This document shows, piece after piece, positions 45,048 through 56,500 of a DNA stretch of 64,000 nt. Source of the stretch: Sorghum bicolor (Eukaryota > Streptophyta > Magnoliopsida > Poales > Poaceae); the NCBI RefSeq assembly GCF_000003195.3, contig NC_012873.2:67961615-68025614 (forward strand), given 5' to 3'. Every line of letters begins with the position of its first letter. The stretch's first letter is position 1. The notes below the pieces were generated by a model. The model was not told where the DNA came from. It saw nothing but the letters and a program-made list of their open reading frames with translations, and did no database searches. Both the position numbers and the translations under genes were made by a program.

Positions 45048-48000
45048 ATGCCGCCGCCCTCCGCCGCCGCCACTTCCACCACCGCAGCCGCCAGCGCCGC
45101 GAGGGACGACATGTCCCCGGCGGAGGCCCGGCTGGCGATGATGGAGCTGGCGAACATGGTGTCGGTCCCGATGGCGCTGACGGCCGTAATCCGGCTGGGC
45201 GTCCCCGCCGCAATATGGGCTGGCGGCGCCAACGCGCCGCGGTCGGCGGCCGAGCTCCTCCCGGCGGGCCACCCGGACCCGTCGGTCCTGGAGCGGCTGC
45301 TCCGCCTGCTGGCGTCCCGCGGCGTCTTCTCCGAGTCCACGTCCACGTCGGAGGACCGGACGACGACGACGCGGCGGTTCGCGCTCACCGCGGTGGGCCG
45401 CACGCTGGTGCCGGAGGGCGCCTCGGGCGCGTCGTACGCCGACTACGTGCTGCAGCACCACCAGGACGCGCTGGTGGCGGCGTGGCCGCGGCTGCACGAG
45501 GCCGTGCTGGACCCGCGCGGGCCCGAGCCGTTCGCGCGCGCCAACGCCGGCGTCCCCGCCTACGCCTACTACGGCAAGGACAGGGAAGCTAACCAGGTGA
45601 TGCTCCGCGCCATGACGGGGGTCTCCGAGCCCTTCATGCACGCCCTCCTCGACGGCTACGGCTTCGACGGCGGGTTCCACGGCGTCGCCACGCTCGTCGA
45701 CGTCGGGGGAAGCTCCGGCGCCTGCCTCGAGATGATCATGCGCAGGGTCCCCACTATCAAGGAGGGTATCAACTTCGACCTGCCCGACGTCGTCGCCGAC
45801 GCGCCGGCCATCGCCGGTACGTACGACGCTACCAGCCCTGCCCTCTCGGGCATACTCCCTCTATCCCAACGTTTGATTTTTTTAATCCTAAATTTAACCA
45901 CTTATCTCTCATTCGAAAAATTTATATAAATATAGTCGATTTTAAGATATTTCTTTTAAAAAAGTTATTAATAAATCAAACCACGACAAAAGAAATAATA
46001 TTTTATATAAATATTTGAATAAGATGAGTGGTCAAATTTAATATTAAAAAAACCAAATATCTTATAATTAAGAATAAATTGAGTACATAATTAGTTAGAT
46101 GGAAATGCAATATGCTTCATCATTCATTCAACAATGCAAGGATTATTATTCGTCTGATCCGATCCGTCCAGGATTATTAGTTGCATTTCCTCGGGATTAT
46201 TAGTTTGCCATCCACATACATATTCACATGCAAATGCAATGCATCATTCAACAAGTTTTATTCAACTGGCTAAGGTTGGTTCACTTCCTTGGTTTACTCT
46301 GCACGGATCTCTACAAACTGTAAACTGTCTAATGTATATACTTCCCTCAGCGAAAAAAAATCGATCTACTCACCCCATTTTAAATAACTATAATTTAATA
46401 TTCGCATCTACTAATATGACGCATACTATATATATCATAAATATTGCTAGTAGTAGCTTTTGTATATAAGTAATCCATTGATTAATAAAACTGAAAAAAA
46501 CTTGTTGAGAAGCGAGATGAAAAACTGGGGAAGTAGACGTGTATGGCATCTCTCTGATCTCCACTCTTCCAGCATCATAGTCAACAGCTATGATAAAACA
46601 CTGCCGTACCATACGGGATATTGTAGGTGCGCGAGGATTTCAGCGAAAGCTAGTGATCACAGATCCGTCGCCGCACGTACCTCCCATCACAAATACTGAT
46701 ATGATGTCTCTGCAGTACCGTGTGGCTGTCGATTGTGATCGAAATGGTCACAGTAAGGGGCTGTTTAGTTTTTGAAAAAATTTAGAAATTTTTTAAAATT
46801 TTTTGTCACGTCGAATCTTGAGGCACATATATGGAACATTAGATATAGATTAAAAAATAACTAATTGTATAGTTCGTCTATAATTTGCAGGATGAATCTT
46901 TTAAGTCTATTTAGTTCATAATGAACAATAATTGTCAAATATAAATGAAAATGTTATAGTAGGCAAAACCAAAAAATACATCTTGAATCGTTTTTGCACG
47001 CCGCCGCTAGTTGTTTACATAGGGCCTGTTTGGCAGGACTCATCTCTGGCTCCTCCTTTAAGTAAAAAGCAGAGGAGTCGAAGTTATTTTGGTAAAATTA
47101 TAAATTAGAGCTTCAACTTTTTTAGAGAAGCTCTTGATGAGGAGCCATGCCAAGCACCTTTATTACAATTGCGGCGGCTGATGGATGGTGTGCCACGCCC
47201 GCCACGGGCCTGTAGCAGGTCCGACAGGTACCTAGGTAGAGAGGCCACCACCATGATCCACAACAGGCTTGCCTCGTGGAGGGAGAGCAGCCAGGTGCCG
47301 AGGTGCGTGCCACACACGCCTTTGAGTACAGTACAAACAATGCAATTCATTGTTTGGCTTGCCTATACCAGTGTACCATGGACCATTAGGACCCACTCAG
47401 CAATGACATTAGGAGGGATTTTGATATGCGTGGCTAAACTGTAAACTGTGCTATAAAATATATATCAGACGCAAGGAATCCTTGTCTACTCTGCGACTGA
47501 ATCAGGTCATTTGTTTTTTATTTATACTACGACTGGCCTGTGGTACTGCCACGCCACGAGCTCAGGATCAACAGCACAGTTTGCTCCCATCCGTGTCTGT
47601 CCCTCATCGCATATGTTCCAATGTCTAGATAACTCAGTACACTAATATTTGTTTCAATTTACTCTCTCTAACTATTTTAGTCGATCTAATTTAACTCATA
47701 CCAAGATTTGTCCTTTTTCCCCTCCGCATACAAGTTGAGTTTTAATTTAAAATTTGTGAGGCCACAGAGGAACTCAGATTTTATGTCAAAAAGAAATTCA
47801 TTGTTTTCTTTATTATGTCTCGTGCAAATTCTTTATTAAATGTCATAACCCATTCAAATGATGACCAATATTTATGATGTGTAAATATACTCTAATGTAC
47901 TTCCTTAATTCGTTTCAAATTATAAAATATTTTAGTTTTCCTAGATACATTGCTTTGACTATATATCTAGATATATAGTGTATTATCTAATTGCATAGTA

Positions 48001-48782
48001 TAACTTTGACTTCTCATTTTTATAAAAAAATATTTATCAAAAAGTGATATATGAATATTTTTATAAAAGTATTTTTTAAGAAAAATCTATTTATATAGTT
48101 TTCACATTTCTAAACTCAACATCTTAAAAGTTATTCATGATTTATATTCTCAATGTTTGACCAAGTTTTATCCAAAGTGACTTTATTTTTTTTTAGTACG
48201 AAGAGAGTATCTAGAAAAGGTCAAGTAGAATTTGGAATGGAGGGACTTATAAACAATCCTGAAGAATGGAAATGCTTGCAGTCCCTGTGTTTATTATTAT
48301 TAAGAGTAAAAAGAAACAAGGTGACATGTGTTTCGTTACAGGAGTGAGGCATGTTGGCGGAGACATGTTCAAGTCCATCCCCTCTGGTGATGCCATCTTC
48401 ATGAAGGTACGGTACCCAGTAGTCCATCCTCCATTGCAAACACCCAAAAACCAAAAAAAAACCAAAACTGCGCATCATGCAGTGGGTTCTGACGACGTGG
48501 ACCAACGACGAGTGCACGGCCATCCTCAGGAACTGCCACGCCGCGCTGCCGGACGGCGGCAAGCTGGTCGCCTGCGAGCCGGTGGTGCCGGAGGAGACGG
48601 ACAGCAGCACCAGGACGAGGGCACTTCTGGAGAACGACATCTTCGTCATGACCACCTACCGGACGCAGGGGAGGGAGCGCTCCGAGGAGGAGTTCCACCA
48701 CCTCGGCATCGCCGCCGGCTTCACCGGCTTCCGCGCCATCTACCTCGACCCCTTCTATGCCGTCCTCGAGTACACCAAGTGA
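45048..48782 (+). CDS. Class II SAM methyltransferase, nicotinate N-methyltransferase-like
   Basis: Three exons (45048-45816, 48342-48406, 48483-48782) give 377 aa. The N-terminal dimerisation region (MELANMVSVPMALTAVIRLGV) and the SAM-binding motif LVDVGGSSGACLEMI place it in the COMT-like family. Past the substrate pocket the motif is FMKWVLTTWTNDEC, where caffeate-type O-methyltransferases have a catalytic His (HxxHDW-like). That replacement, with RTRALLENDIFVMTTYRTQG, matches the Arabidopsis At3g53140 type, reported as nicotinate N-methyltransferase making trigonelline for NAD-cycle detoxification. That assignment is from memory and is the main uncertainty; another O- or N-substrate is possible. 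The first intron (2.5 kb) is loaded with MITEs. ATG is the first in the GC-rich exon, in a purine-rich context. Confidence 0.88.
45851..46087. mobile_element. Stowaway-like MITE in methyltransferase intron 1
   Basis: The left end 'tactccctctatcccaacg' fits Stowaway. The right end 'aagaataaattgagtaca' is degenerate. Interior inverted segments include 'ttgatttttttaatcctaaa' and 'tttaatattaaaaaaaccaa'. Confidence 0.6.
46757..46979 (+). mobile_element. Tourist-like MITE in methyltransferase intron 1
   Basis: GGGGCTGTTTAGTTTTTG start after TAA, with interior phrases 'aactaattgtatagtt' and 'gatgaatcttttaagtc'. The right end is eroded. Confidence 0.6.
47024..47160. mobile_element. Short MITE in methyltransferase intron 1
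   Basis: GGGCCTGTTTGGCAGGACTC at left is mirrored by 'gaggagccatgccaagcacc' at right. Related to the element at 5280-5426. Confidence 0.5.
47899..48212. mobile_element. Stowaway-like MITE before methyltransferase exon 2
   Basis: Left 'tacttccttaattcgtttca', right 'ttttagtacgaagagagta', and the interior phrase 'tgtttgaccaagttttatcc' are typical of a grass Stowaway subfamily. It ends about 130 bases upstream of exon 2. Confidence 0.55.
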
Positions 48783-49239
48783 ATCTCTCAAATCATGTTT
48801 TCTCTAGCATGTATAATAACGAACAGATGTCAGGCAAAGTTGAGATTCACGTTCCAACTGCGCACTGTACTGTACTCTACTCTACTGTGGTTAGCTTCTG
48901 AATCCAGAATCTCTCTTCCAAACGAGCTTAACCATGATTTCCGGCTTTTTCAAGCATTCTATTCTAAGGGAAAAAGCTTTACACAACAAAATTCAGCTTA
49001 GCTATTTGCAACTGCGAATTCAACTCCATCGATTCAGACAGGCCAGCAGTGATTAGTCGCGCAACTGGTAAGGATCCGGAGTGGCATTACAGGTACATAT
49101 ACATTCATCGACTCGTCAATCCAGATACATATTCATCAATCACAGCAATTATTTCTTAGTTACGATATGTCCGCATATAGAGCAGTGGTCTCCATTTTAA
49201 TTAAGCGCCTGCTGACACGAGCAGGATCCAATACATGAA

Positions 49240-51142
49240 TTATTCCTCTTTCTTATCTTCTGCCGCAGCACCATGTGGATTGACTAGGGGTTTTGATTCA
49301 CTCGCACCCTGTAAAGGCAGAGTACAATAAGCATTTGGGAGATGCACTGTAGCAAGAGCGTATAGGATGAGAATGTAGGTGTACCTCATCGTTCTTCTGA
49401 GCTGCAGGCTTGTAAGGACAAGCTGGTGGGGCTCTTTCAGGTCTCCTGTACTCCCATCCAAATAGCCGATACACCTTGCTCTGGAAACCGTCCAAGATAC
49501 AAATCAATTTCCATAATGCAAGCAACAGAATTTTATTAGAAACTAGAAAACAAACAGAGATCCTCTTCATTTGGTGTGGCCAAATACACATGCAAACCAA
49601 CAAGGCTATGTGCAGTCAGAAAGCGCACCAGTATCGTTTTTGGTTCACAAATCAGATGTATGTTTCTGACAGAATTATTAGTAAGCAACTGACCAATATA
49701 ATCCTAGAAAACCTAACAAAACCATCAATGGAAATAAACCAACTTTGGCCCCTAGCTGGCTCTTCGAAATCGCATACACGAATCTTTGTAATTGACAGGT
49801 AGATCTTCCCTAGAGGATGAATGATTTATTGTTCCACCTAATACCACAAGGCCTAGGCAAACTTAAGCATGAGCAAATGGCTAGACCCGGCCAACATCAC
49901 TGAACCACTATGTTGTAAAAGGTGAATATTACTTTGAAGAAAAAAGGAACAATCCAATATCTTCCATGCCACCTGCCTAAATTGAAGAGGAGTTGATTTT
50001 TTCTCAAAACTTACTTGTGTAGTGTTATAGCTAATGAAAAGAAGTATGTTTAGCTATTCACTGCTTCTAGAAGCTGAATTTCAATGCACAAGAAGCTGTT
50101 TTTTTTTTTTTTGGAAAGTAATGGCAGGTCTTTCTCAATTAAGAAGAATAGAACGGCCTAGTTTATAAGGGAAACCAGTCCTGAAATCCTTACATAGGCA
50201 CAGATTAAAACACAGAAAATACCCACAAAACCAGAACATCATAGCCCTGACTAAACAGAGGTAACACACAAACCAACGACACCCACCGCGTGTCCTCATT
50301 ACCAAGCTGATCACAAGCAGCAAGAAGCTGATATCTAGAATCAACAATCTGATACCTAGGCTCAAGAAGCTGAATCCTAACCCAAGTTAGCTACTTTGAC
50401 TACTTTACCTGGCCCAAGCCATCGTGATAGACTATAACAAATAGTAAATGGACCAATCAACAGTTTATTGGCTTCATCACTCACTCGCTGGGTAAAGAGG
50501 CTGTAGTAGAACTTTTTGTATAAAGGTCACAAGAATTCATAATTCAAAATGCATACTGCCTATCAATTTACTGGATGATGTATTGCGATGCGAATCAAAT
50601 GAGGAAATCTGGGTGGGTATGAATTGCTGGTAAGGAAATATGATCATAAAATCCAAACCAAATGATCAGAGAAAAGAAATCCAGCCCTGACCGTAGCTGG
50701 CTCATACCAATCACAGTTGATAACTGGCAGCTAGGTCCACTGTTTTGGATGTGAAAACCCCAATTTTCTCCTCTACTAGGAACGGTGAGCTCTGGTTTCC
50801 TGCTCCAACGAATCCACGAACAGGGGCCAGGGCAGCAGACTAAACAAACAAGCTCGGAGATCCCCCAGGCCCAGGACTGTTGAATCGGATAGAACCCCAG
50901 CCACCAGCACGGTCTATGGTTGTGGCTGGGTCTTACAGAAACCGGGGAAAAGGGAAGGATCCGTACGATGATGAGGTCGACGAGGTAAGGGAGGGCGTTG
51001 ACCAGCGGGATCAAGAAGAGCGGCAGCAGGCACGCGACGCAAACCTGGCCAAGCACATCGACAACGACGTTAGTATAGCTATAGCACAGGGATCTGCAGG
51101 CAGGGGGAGGTCGGGAGAGAAAGAAGCTGAGCGCCTCACCAT
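49240..51142 (-). CDS. UPF0729/C18orf32-like membrane microprotein (81 aa)
   Basis: Four exons on minus: 51142-51140 (ATG only), 51044-50967, 49480-49385, 49308-49240. The joined frame is 81 codons plus stop. It starts [20 protein letters not shown], a Cys-containing hydrophobic N-terminus, followed by [20 protein letters not shown] and a charged, low-complexity tail ending DKKEE. Human C18orf32 also begins MVC..C and is hydrophobic; it has been linked to GPI-anchor synthesis at the ER. Assigning this plant protein to that family is my inference. The exon-1 boundary is supported by ATG|GTGAGG, a perfect TACTAAC branch site about 30 bases before the acceptor, and full frame continuity through all four exons. 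A longer reading through the intron exists but has no such support. Confidence 0.78.
51060..51068 (-). promoter_or_regulatory. Intron branch site of the microprotein gene
   Basis: On minus the first intron (51139-51045) reads TATACTAAC, then a short pyrimidine-containing stretch, then GGCCAG at the acceptor. This matches the optimal branch-point consensus and decides the start of exon 2. Confidence 0.6.
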
Positions 51143-51463
51143 ATCGTGGGATGGGATGGGATGCTGGAGGATGGATCGGCCTCCTTGGCTTTGACCCCGT
51201 TGCTTGCTCCGCTCGTCTCTTGTTACCTCCTCGTCGTCGGGGCGCGGTGGTCGCCGATCCGGAGGTCGAATGCGATTGGGGAGAAGAGGAAGAGGAGAGG
51301 AGAGGAGAGGACAAGGGAGACGACCATGGACAGGACACGGGCCCCACCAAGTCGTCCACACCACAACAGCGCATGGAACGGCCCAATTAGATTGAGGCCC
51401 GGAAAGACCTTTTGGGCTTCTTTCTCGTCTCGTCTGACTCTTTTGACCCTGATGAGGAGGGGT

Positions 51464-51465
<2 letters not shown>

Positions 51466-51505
<40 letters not shown>
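51466..51505. repeat. (GA)n microsatellite
   Basis: About 40 bases of uninterrupted GA repeat between the microprotein gene and the XTH fragment. A likely polymorphic marker. Confidence 0.9.
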
Positions 51506-51508
<3 letters not shown>

Positions 51509-51566
51509 TTAAAAAAAAAATTTGGATGTAAACCATGCCTGACAGCATGTGGGTGCGGCTCCGATC

Positions 51567-51920
51567 CAGAGGATGGCATAGTGGTGGAAGTCGGCGGTGG
51601 GGTCGAACCAGTCGAGATGGAACTTGACGACCTCCCTTCCGACGACCCTCCCGTCGCCGGAGCCGAGGAGAGGACGTACGTACACGTTGGTCTGCAGCGT
51701 GTATGGCCTCCCCAGCCGGCGTGGTGCATGCCCAGGAACTCACTCATGCATGTCCACACGGAACCCCGGTCGGGTAGAATAGAATAGAACGCCGTGATGA
51801 CACCCGCCGTTTAGCCCGGACGCGCCAACCGGAAGGCCCGACGCGACTTCCCGGTCCCGGACACCGACTGGTACGGTGCTGCATGCGCGCCCTGCGGAAT
51901 TCACGGCAGAAGGGATGCGC
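51567..51920 (-). pseudogene. Xyloglucan endotransglucosylase/hydrolase (XTH) fragment, interrupted
   Basis: The minus strand gives [12 protein letters not shown], then [11 protein letters not shown] and [16 protein letters not shown]. These are segments of GH16 XTH enzymes just after the catalytic site, closest to the XTH31/32 type from memory. An EFLG stretch of the catalytic region is visible at about 51730-51745 but in another frame, so at least one frameshift separates the two. Upstream sequence continues on the far side of the retrotransposon (57505 to about 57600), where a signal-peptide-like hydrophobic stretch is found. The remaining exons are absent. Wall-remodelling activity is not possible from this remnant. 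Confidence 0.75.
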
Positions 51921-52198
51921 TGTCAACTCCGCTCAATCGGCGGCGACGAGTTGCTCTGGATAGTTGCTAGCCCGCCGGCAGGCTGACGGCTGCAGAATAG
52001 TTTAGGGTTTGCTTACATCAAGTTGGATGCGAAATCTCAGCTACTCTCCTCTATTTCTACTCCTCCCCGTTGGGCTGGGTTTCACAAGTATTACAAACCC
52101 AATCTGGGTCAGTCACTCTTTTGTTCTTGGGCCTCTGGCGCGTGCTCTTCCTGGGCTCACCCTTGGGCTTGGAGATGACCGGGTGAGGAGGCATGACA
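51921..52198 (-). repeat. 3' LTR of the chromovirus
   Basis: 278 bp, TG...CA ends on both strands. The last 142 bases of the polyprotein reading frame (stop at 52057-52059) run into this LTR. Confidence 0.95.
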
Positions 52199-53487
52199 CT
52201 CCTCCCTCCTTGAGAACTGGCATGTCCCCATGCCGGCGCATAGGGAAAGCGCTGCTGCACCGCCTCTGCATCTTCCCAGGTCGCCAGTTCCGCATCCATG
52301 CCGGACCACTTGATTAGGAGTTGAACAATGGCGCCGTTGCGTCGTGGATGAAGGCGGCGTTGGAGCACAGCTTCTGGTACCTGGAGACCTTCCGCCGATT
52401 CGGGCGGCGAAACAGAGAGAGGATATTTTGTAGAAGGAGCAGCTTTGAGCAGAGAGACATGGAATACCGGGTGGACGGAGGAAGAATCTGGCAAATCAAG
52501 CTTGTATGCGACAGAGCCAATCTTTCCCAGCACCTTGTAAGGACCAAAGTAGCGAAAGGCCAGCTTCTGGTGAGCACGAGGCGCTAGTGAAGCTTGAACA
52601 TATGGTTGGAGCTTGAGGAAGACCATGTCGCCCACATTGAACGAGCGCTCAGATCGGTTCTTGTCAGCATAGAGTTTCATGCGTTGCTGGGCCCGAAGCA
52701 AGTGTTGGCGCACCAAATCAATCATGGTGGAACGAGCAGTGAGCATAGCGTCCACATCTGGAACAGAAGTAGCTTCAGGTGGAGAGAGACCAAAGTGCCG
52801 AGGAGAGTGCCCATATAGAACCTCGAACGGAGAGCGCCGAAGAGAAGAGTGCAAGCTCGTGTTGTACCAGTACTCCGCCAAACTTAGCCAACGAATCCAC
52901 TGTTTCGGGCAAGAGTGCACAAAGCAACGGAGAAAGGCTTCCAAGCACTGATTAACACGTTCCGTCTGACCATCCGTCTGCGGGTGGTATGCTGAACTCA
53001 TACAGAGTTTTGTGCCTGCCAAGCGAAAGAGTTCCTTCCAGAAATTGCTGGTGAAAATACGGTCCCGATCGGAAATGATGTGTGTAGGCATGCCATGCAA
53101 GCGGTATATGTTGTCAAGAAAAACCTGAGCCACTTGGGGAGCCGTAAAGGGGTGGAGGAGAGGGATGAAGTGAGCATACTTGCTAAATTTGTCAACGACG
53201 ACCATGATGCAATTGGCAGAGCCGGAACGTGGCAGTCCATCAATGAAGTCCATAGAGATCACTTGCCAAGACTCGGCTTGCACAGGGAGAGGAGACAACA
53301 GTCCTGGATATTTGGCGTGATCCGGCTTGGCCTGAAGGCAGACGATACATGCAGCGACACGAGCCTTGATTTCAGACTTCATGCCCTTCCAGGCGAATAA
53401 TTTCTTGATGCGGGCGTAGGTGACAGGAAACCCAGAGTGTCCACCGATAGCACTGGAATGAAGAGCCTCAAAGATTCTGTTGTGCAA
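52057..53487 (-). CDS. Integrase and chromodomain part of the polyprotein
   Basis: 476 codons from the first Met after the internal TAG. A zinc-binding segment (GGHSGFPVTYARIKK, ACIVCLQAK) is followed by the integrase core with acidic residues in MDFIDGLP, SDRDRIFTS and the ERVNQCLEAF region. A chromodomain follows near residues 355-405 (LLIKWSGMDAELATWED), which in this family directs integration by binding modified histones. The tail is encoded within the LTR. It is in the same frame as the upstream part, six codons past the stop. Confidence 0.9.
   Translation of the reverse strand: MHNRIFEALHSSAIGGHSGFPVTYARIKKLFAWKGMKSEIKARVAACIVCLQAKPDHAKYPGLLSPLPVQAESWQVISMDFIDGLPRSGSANCIMVVVDKFSKYAHFIPLLHPFTAPQVAQVFLDNIYRLHGMPTHIISDRDRIFTSNFWKELFRLAGTKLCMSSAYHPQTDGQTERVNQCLEAFLRCFVHSCPKQWIRWLSLAEYWYNTSLHSSLRRSPFEVLYGHSPRHFGLSPPEATSVPDVDAMLTARSTMIDLVRQHLLRAQQRMKLYADKNRSERSFNVGDMVFLKLQPYVQASLAPRAHQKLAFRYFGPYKVLGKIGSVAYKLDLPDSSSVHPVFHVSLLKAAPSTKYPLSVSPPESAEGLQVPEAVLQRRLHPRRNGAIVQLLIKWSGMDAELATWEDAEAVQQRFPYAPAWGHASSQGGRSVMPPHPVISKPKGEPRKSTRQRPKNKRVTDPDWVCNTCETQPNGEE
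52199..52214 (-). other. Polypurine tract
   Basis: Minus strand reads CTCAAGGAGGGAGGAG directly before the 3' LTR, the expected primer for second-strand synthesis. Confidence 0.7.
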
Positions 53488-53505
53488 GGACTTGTTGTCA
53501 CCAAT

Positions 53506-56500
53506 CTAGATGCGGTCTCCGATATGAATAATACCTTGTAGCAAGGTGTAGGGGGGGTGACTTGCAGAGTCAACAGCCAAGTCTTGCAGCAGCTTCTTGG
53601 AGAACGGATCGAAATTGTAACCAGCAGCAACATCAGCGAGCCAAGAGTGGGACGGAGCTGAGATAGCATTTAAATGTTCGGGGGGATCTGGATGCCGAGA
53701 CAGAGCATCTGCGGCCAAGTTGGAGACCCCGGGTTTGTAAACGACCTGGAACTGCAACCCAACCAATTTAGTGTAGAGTTTCATTTGCCAAGGGGTCTGA
53801 AGTCGTTGCTCAGTAATATGCATGAGACTGCGCTGATCAGTGAAAATAGTAAACTCAGCGTGCTGCAAATAAGATCGCCACTGATCGACAGCTATAAGAA
53901 TGGCCAAGTACTCTTTCTCATATGTAGATAACCCACGAGTTTTGGGTCCCAACGATTTGCTCACAAATGCTAGAGGATGTCCATTCTGCAGGAGAACTGC
54001 ACCCACTCCAGTGTCACTTGCATCGGTCTGGAGCTGAAATGGCTTACAAAAATCTGGCAGAGCCAGGACCGGAGCCTCAGTAAGTGCCTGCTTCAGAGTG
54101 TTGAAAGCAGTCGTATGGTTGAGAGTCCAAATGAACAGGGTACCCTTCTTGAGTAGGTCTGTCAACGGCCGAGCGATGACTGCGTAGTGCTGCACAAACT
54201 TGCGATAATAGCCGGTAAGGCCCAGAAAACTGCGCAGCTGTTTGACATCAGTTGGAGTAGGCCAAGCTTGAACTGCTGCTATCTTGGTAGGATCTGTAGA
54301 AACCCCAGCGGCACTGACAACATGTCCCAAGTAGTTGATGGACTGCTTAGCAAAGCTGCACTTGGACAGTTTAACCAGCCACTGATCCTGGGAAAGAAGT
54401 TCAAAAACTTGAGCCAAATGTTGGACATGATCTGCATACGTGGCGCTGTAGACAAGAATGTCGTCGAAAAAGACGAGCACACACTTGCGGAGAAGGGGAT
54501 GCAGCGTTGTATTCATAGCCCCTTGGAACGAGTTTGGAGCTCCTGTCAACCCAAACGACATCACAGTATATTCAAACTGTCCACAGTGGGTCGGGAATGC
54601 AGTCTTGTGTTCTTCTCCAGGCGCGAGGCGAATTTGATTGAACCCGGCCCGCAGGTCTAAGCAAGAGAACCAACTGGCACCTGACAACTCGTCCAGAAGC
54701 TCATCAATAACAGGAATGGGGTACTTGCTTTTCACTGTCAATGCATTGAGCTGGCGGTAATCCACGCAAAAACGCCAACTGTTATCTTTCTTCCGAACCA
54801 GAAGCACCGGAGAAGAGAAGGCACTAGTACTTGGTCTGATAAACCCATTTTGTAACATATCATTGACTTGGGTTTCAATTTCAGTTTTGAGGGCAGGAGA
54901 GTACCGATATGGTCGGGCAGACACCGGTTGAGCACCCTGGACCAGCGGTATAGTGTGATCACAAGCACGGCGTGGAGGCAGCTCTGCTGGAACTTGGAAC
55001 AAATGACTGTATTGCTGGAGCAAAGACTGAATCTCAGGTGGAACAGAAGGAAGATCCGAGACCGAAACAGTTTCTTCTGCAGGCAGGAGGTTGACAGACA
55101 CCAGAGAACACCCCATCTGCTCAGGCAAGGCACCCTGCAATATGATATTGTCAGGACCGTAGGGAATCTGGACCCATCTCTGAAGCCAATGCACCTTCAT
55201 GGGGGAGAAAGCCTGCAACCAATCCATACCCAAAATCATATCATATGAGCCAATGGGTATAAACTTGAGGGTGGAATGAAAAGTATATCCCTGGATAGAC
55301 CACTCAGCATACGGAATATGACTGGTGCAAGGAACGGCACCACCATCGGCCACTTTGACAGTGGTTGGAGCAGACAAGGATGTCACTCCAGATAATTTTT
55401 CTGCAAAATTGGCATCCAGGAAAGAATTTGTGCTGCCCGAATCCAGCAGAATGTTGATATTGTGCCCTTGTATTTTGCCGGCAAACTGAAGTGTGCGGGG
55501 ATGGAAGGTCTGGGAAACTGCAGCAGCCGACAATAACATAAAAGAATGATCCTCAGCTGGAGTATCATCTAATTCTGTATGACTGTCTTCGGTGAACAAG
55601 TCTTCACAGAGATCCCAAACTTCTTGAAGAGCATGGAGCTGCAGGGCTGGGGAGCATTTGTGACCGTGGTGCCATTTCTCACCACAGCGCATACAGAGAC
55701 CGCGCGCCTTTCTGTAAGAGCGGAGCGACTGCAGCTTGTCATCCACTGAAGTACGGCGATGTTCTTGGCGGCGATCATCAGGTGGACGCCGAGATTCCGA
55801 TGGCGCTGGAGGATCAGGCAACGCCATGCGCTGAGGTGGGGCTCCCAGCTGCAGGGGCGCCCGAGAGGACGCCGACTTGTGTTGTGCCGGTGCATCCGCT
55901 CGGCGATATTGGTGACGGCGCGATGGCTCGACCGCCTCTTCCTGCAAACACGCGAGGGAAACAGCAGAATCCAAATCGACAGGACGCTGAATAAGAACCA
56001 CTGAACGGATATCGTCGCGGAGGCCATCGATAAAACGGGTAGTGTAGGAGAGAGTATCTGGGTGGGTGGAGTAAGCCGAGAGTTGTTCAACGAGATCGAC
56101 AAATTGATCGGCATATTCCTGAACTGAAGCAGTCTGACGGATGTTAAAGAGTTGGCGCAGGAGAAGTTCATGTTGATCGCGGCAGAAACGCTCACGGAGC
56201 AGGATGCAAAACTCAGTCCAGCTGACTTGGGCGAGACGGTGGGCTATGGACTGAATCCAACGTTTGCCAGGACCAACGAACTGCATTGAAGCGACACGCA
56301 CCCACACGGACGGATCAACAGAGTACATATCAAAATAGGATTCAGCGTGGGTAATCCAAAGCTGTGGGGTGGTACCGTCGAATTGAGGAAAATGCATTTT
56401 AGGTAATTGGCCTAGGTGAGGGGAATGGAAGGGTGGATCGGGTGGGAGGGGATCTGGGGAAAAATTGGGGTGGCACTCCACGACAGTGAAGGTGGGGTTT

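Noticed and set aside
44793..45680. 295-codon minus frame opposite the methyltransferase
   Set aside because: Shadow frame; the SAM-binding motif and exon structure are on plus.
50595..51386. 263-codon continuous minus frame over the microprotein's first exons
   Set aside because: Only the short VCVACLL...LVDLII part is family-like; the rest reads through two introns with GT-AG borders and a branch site.
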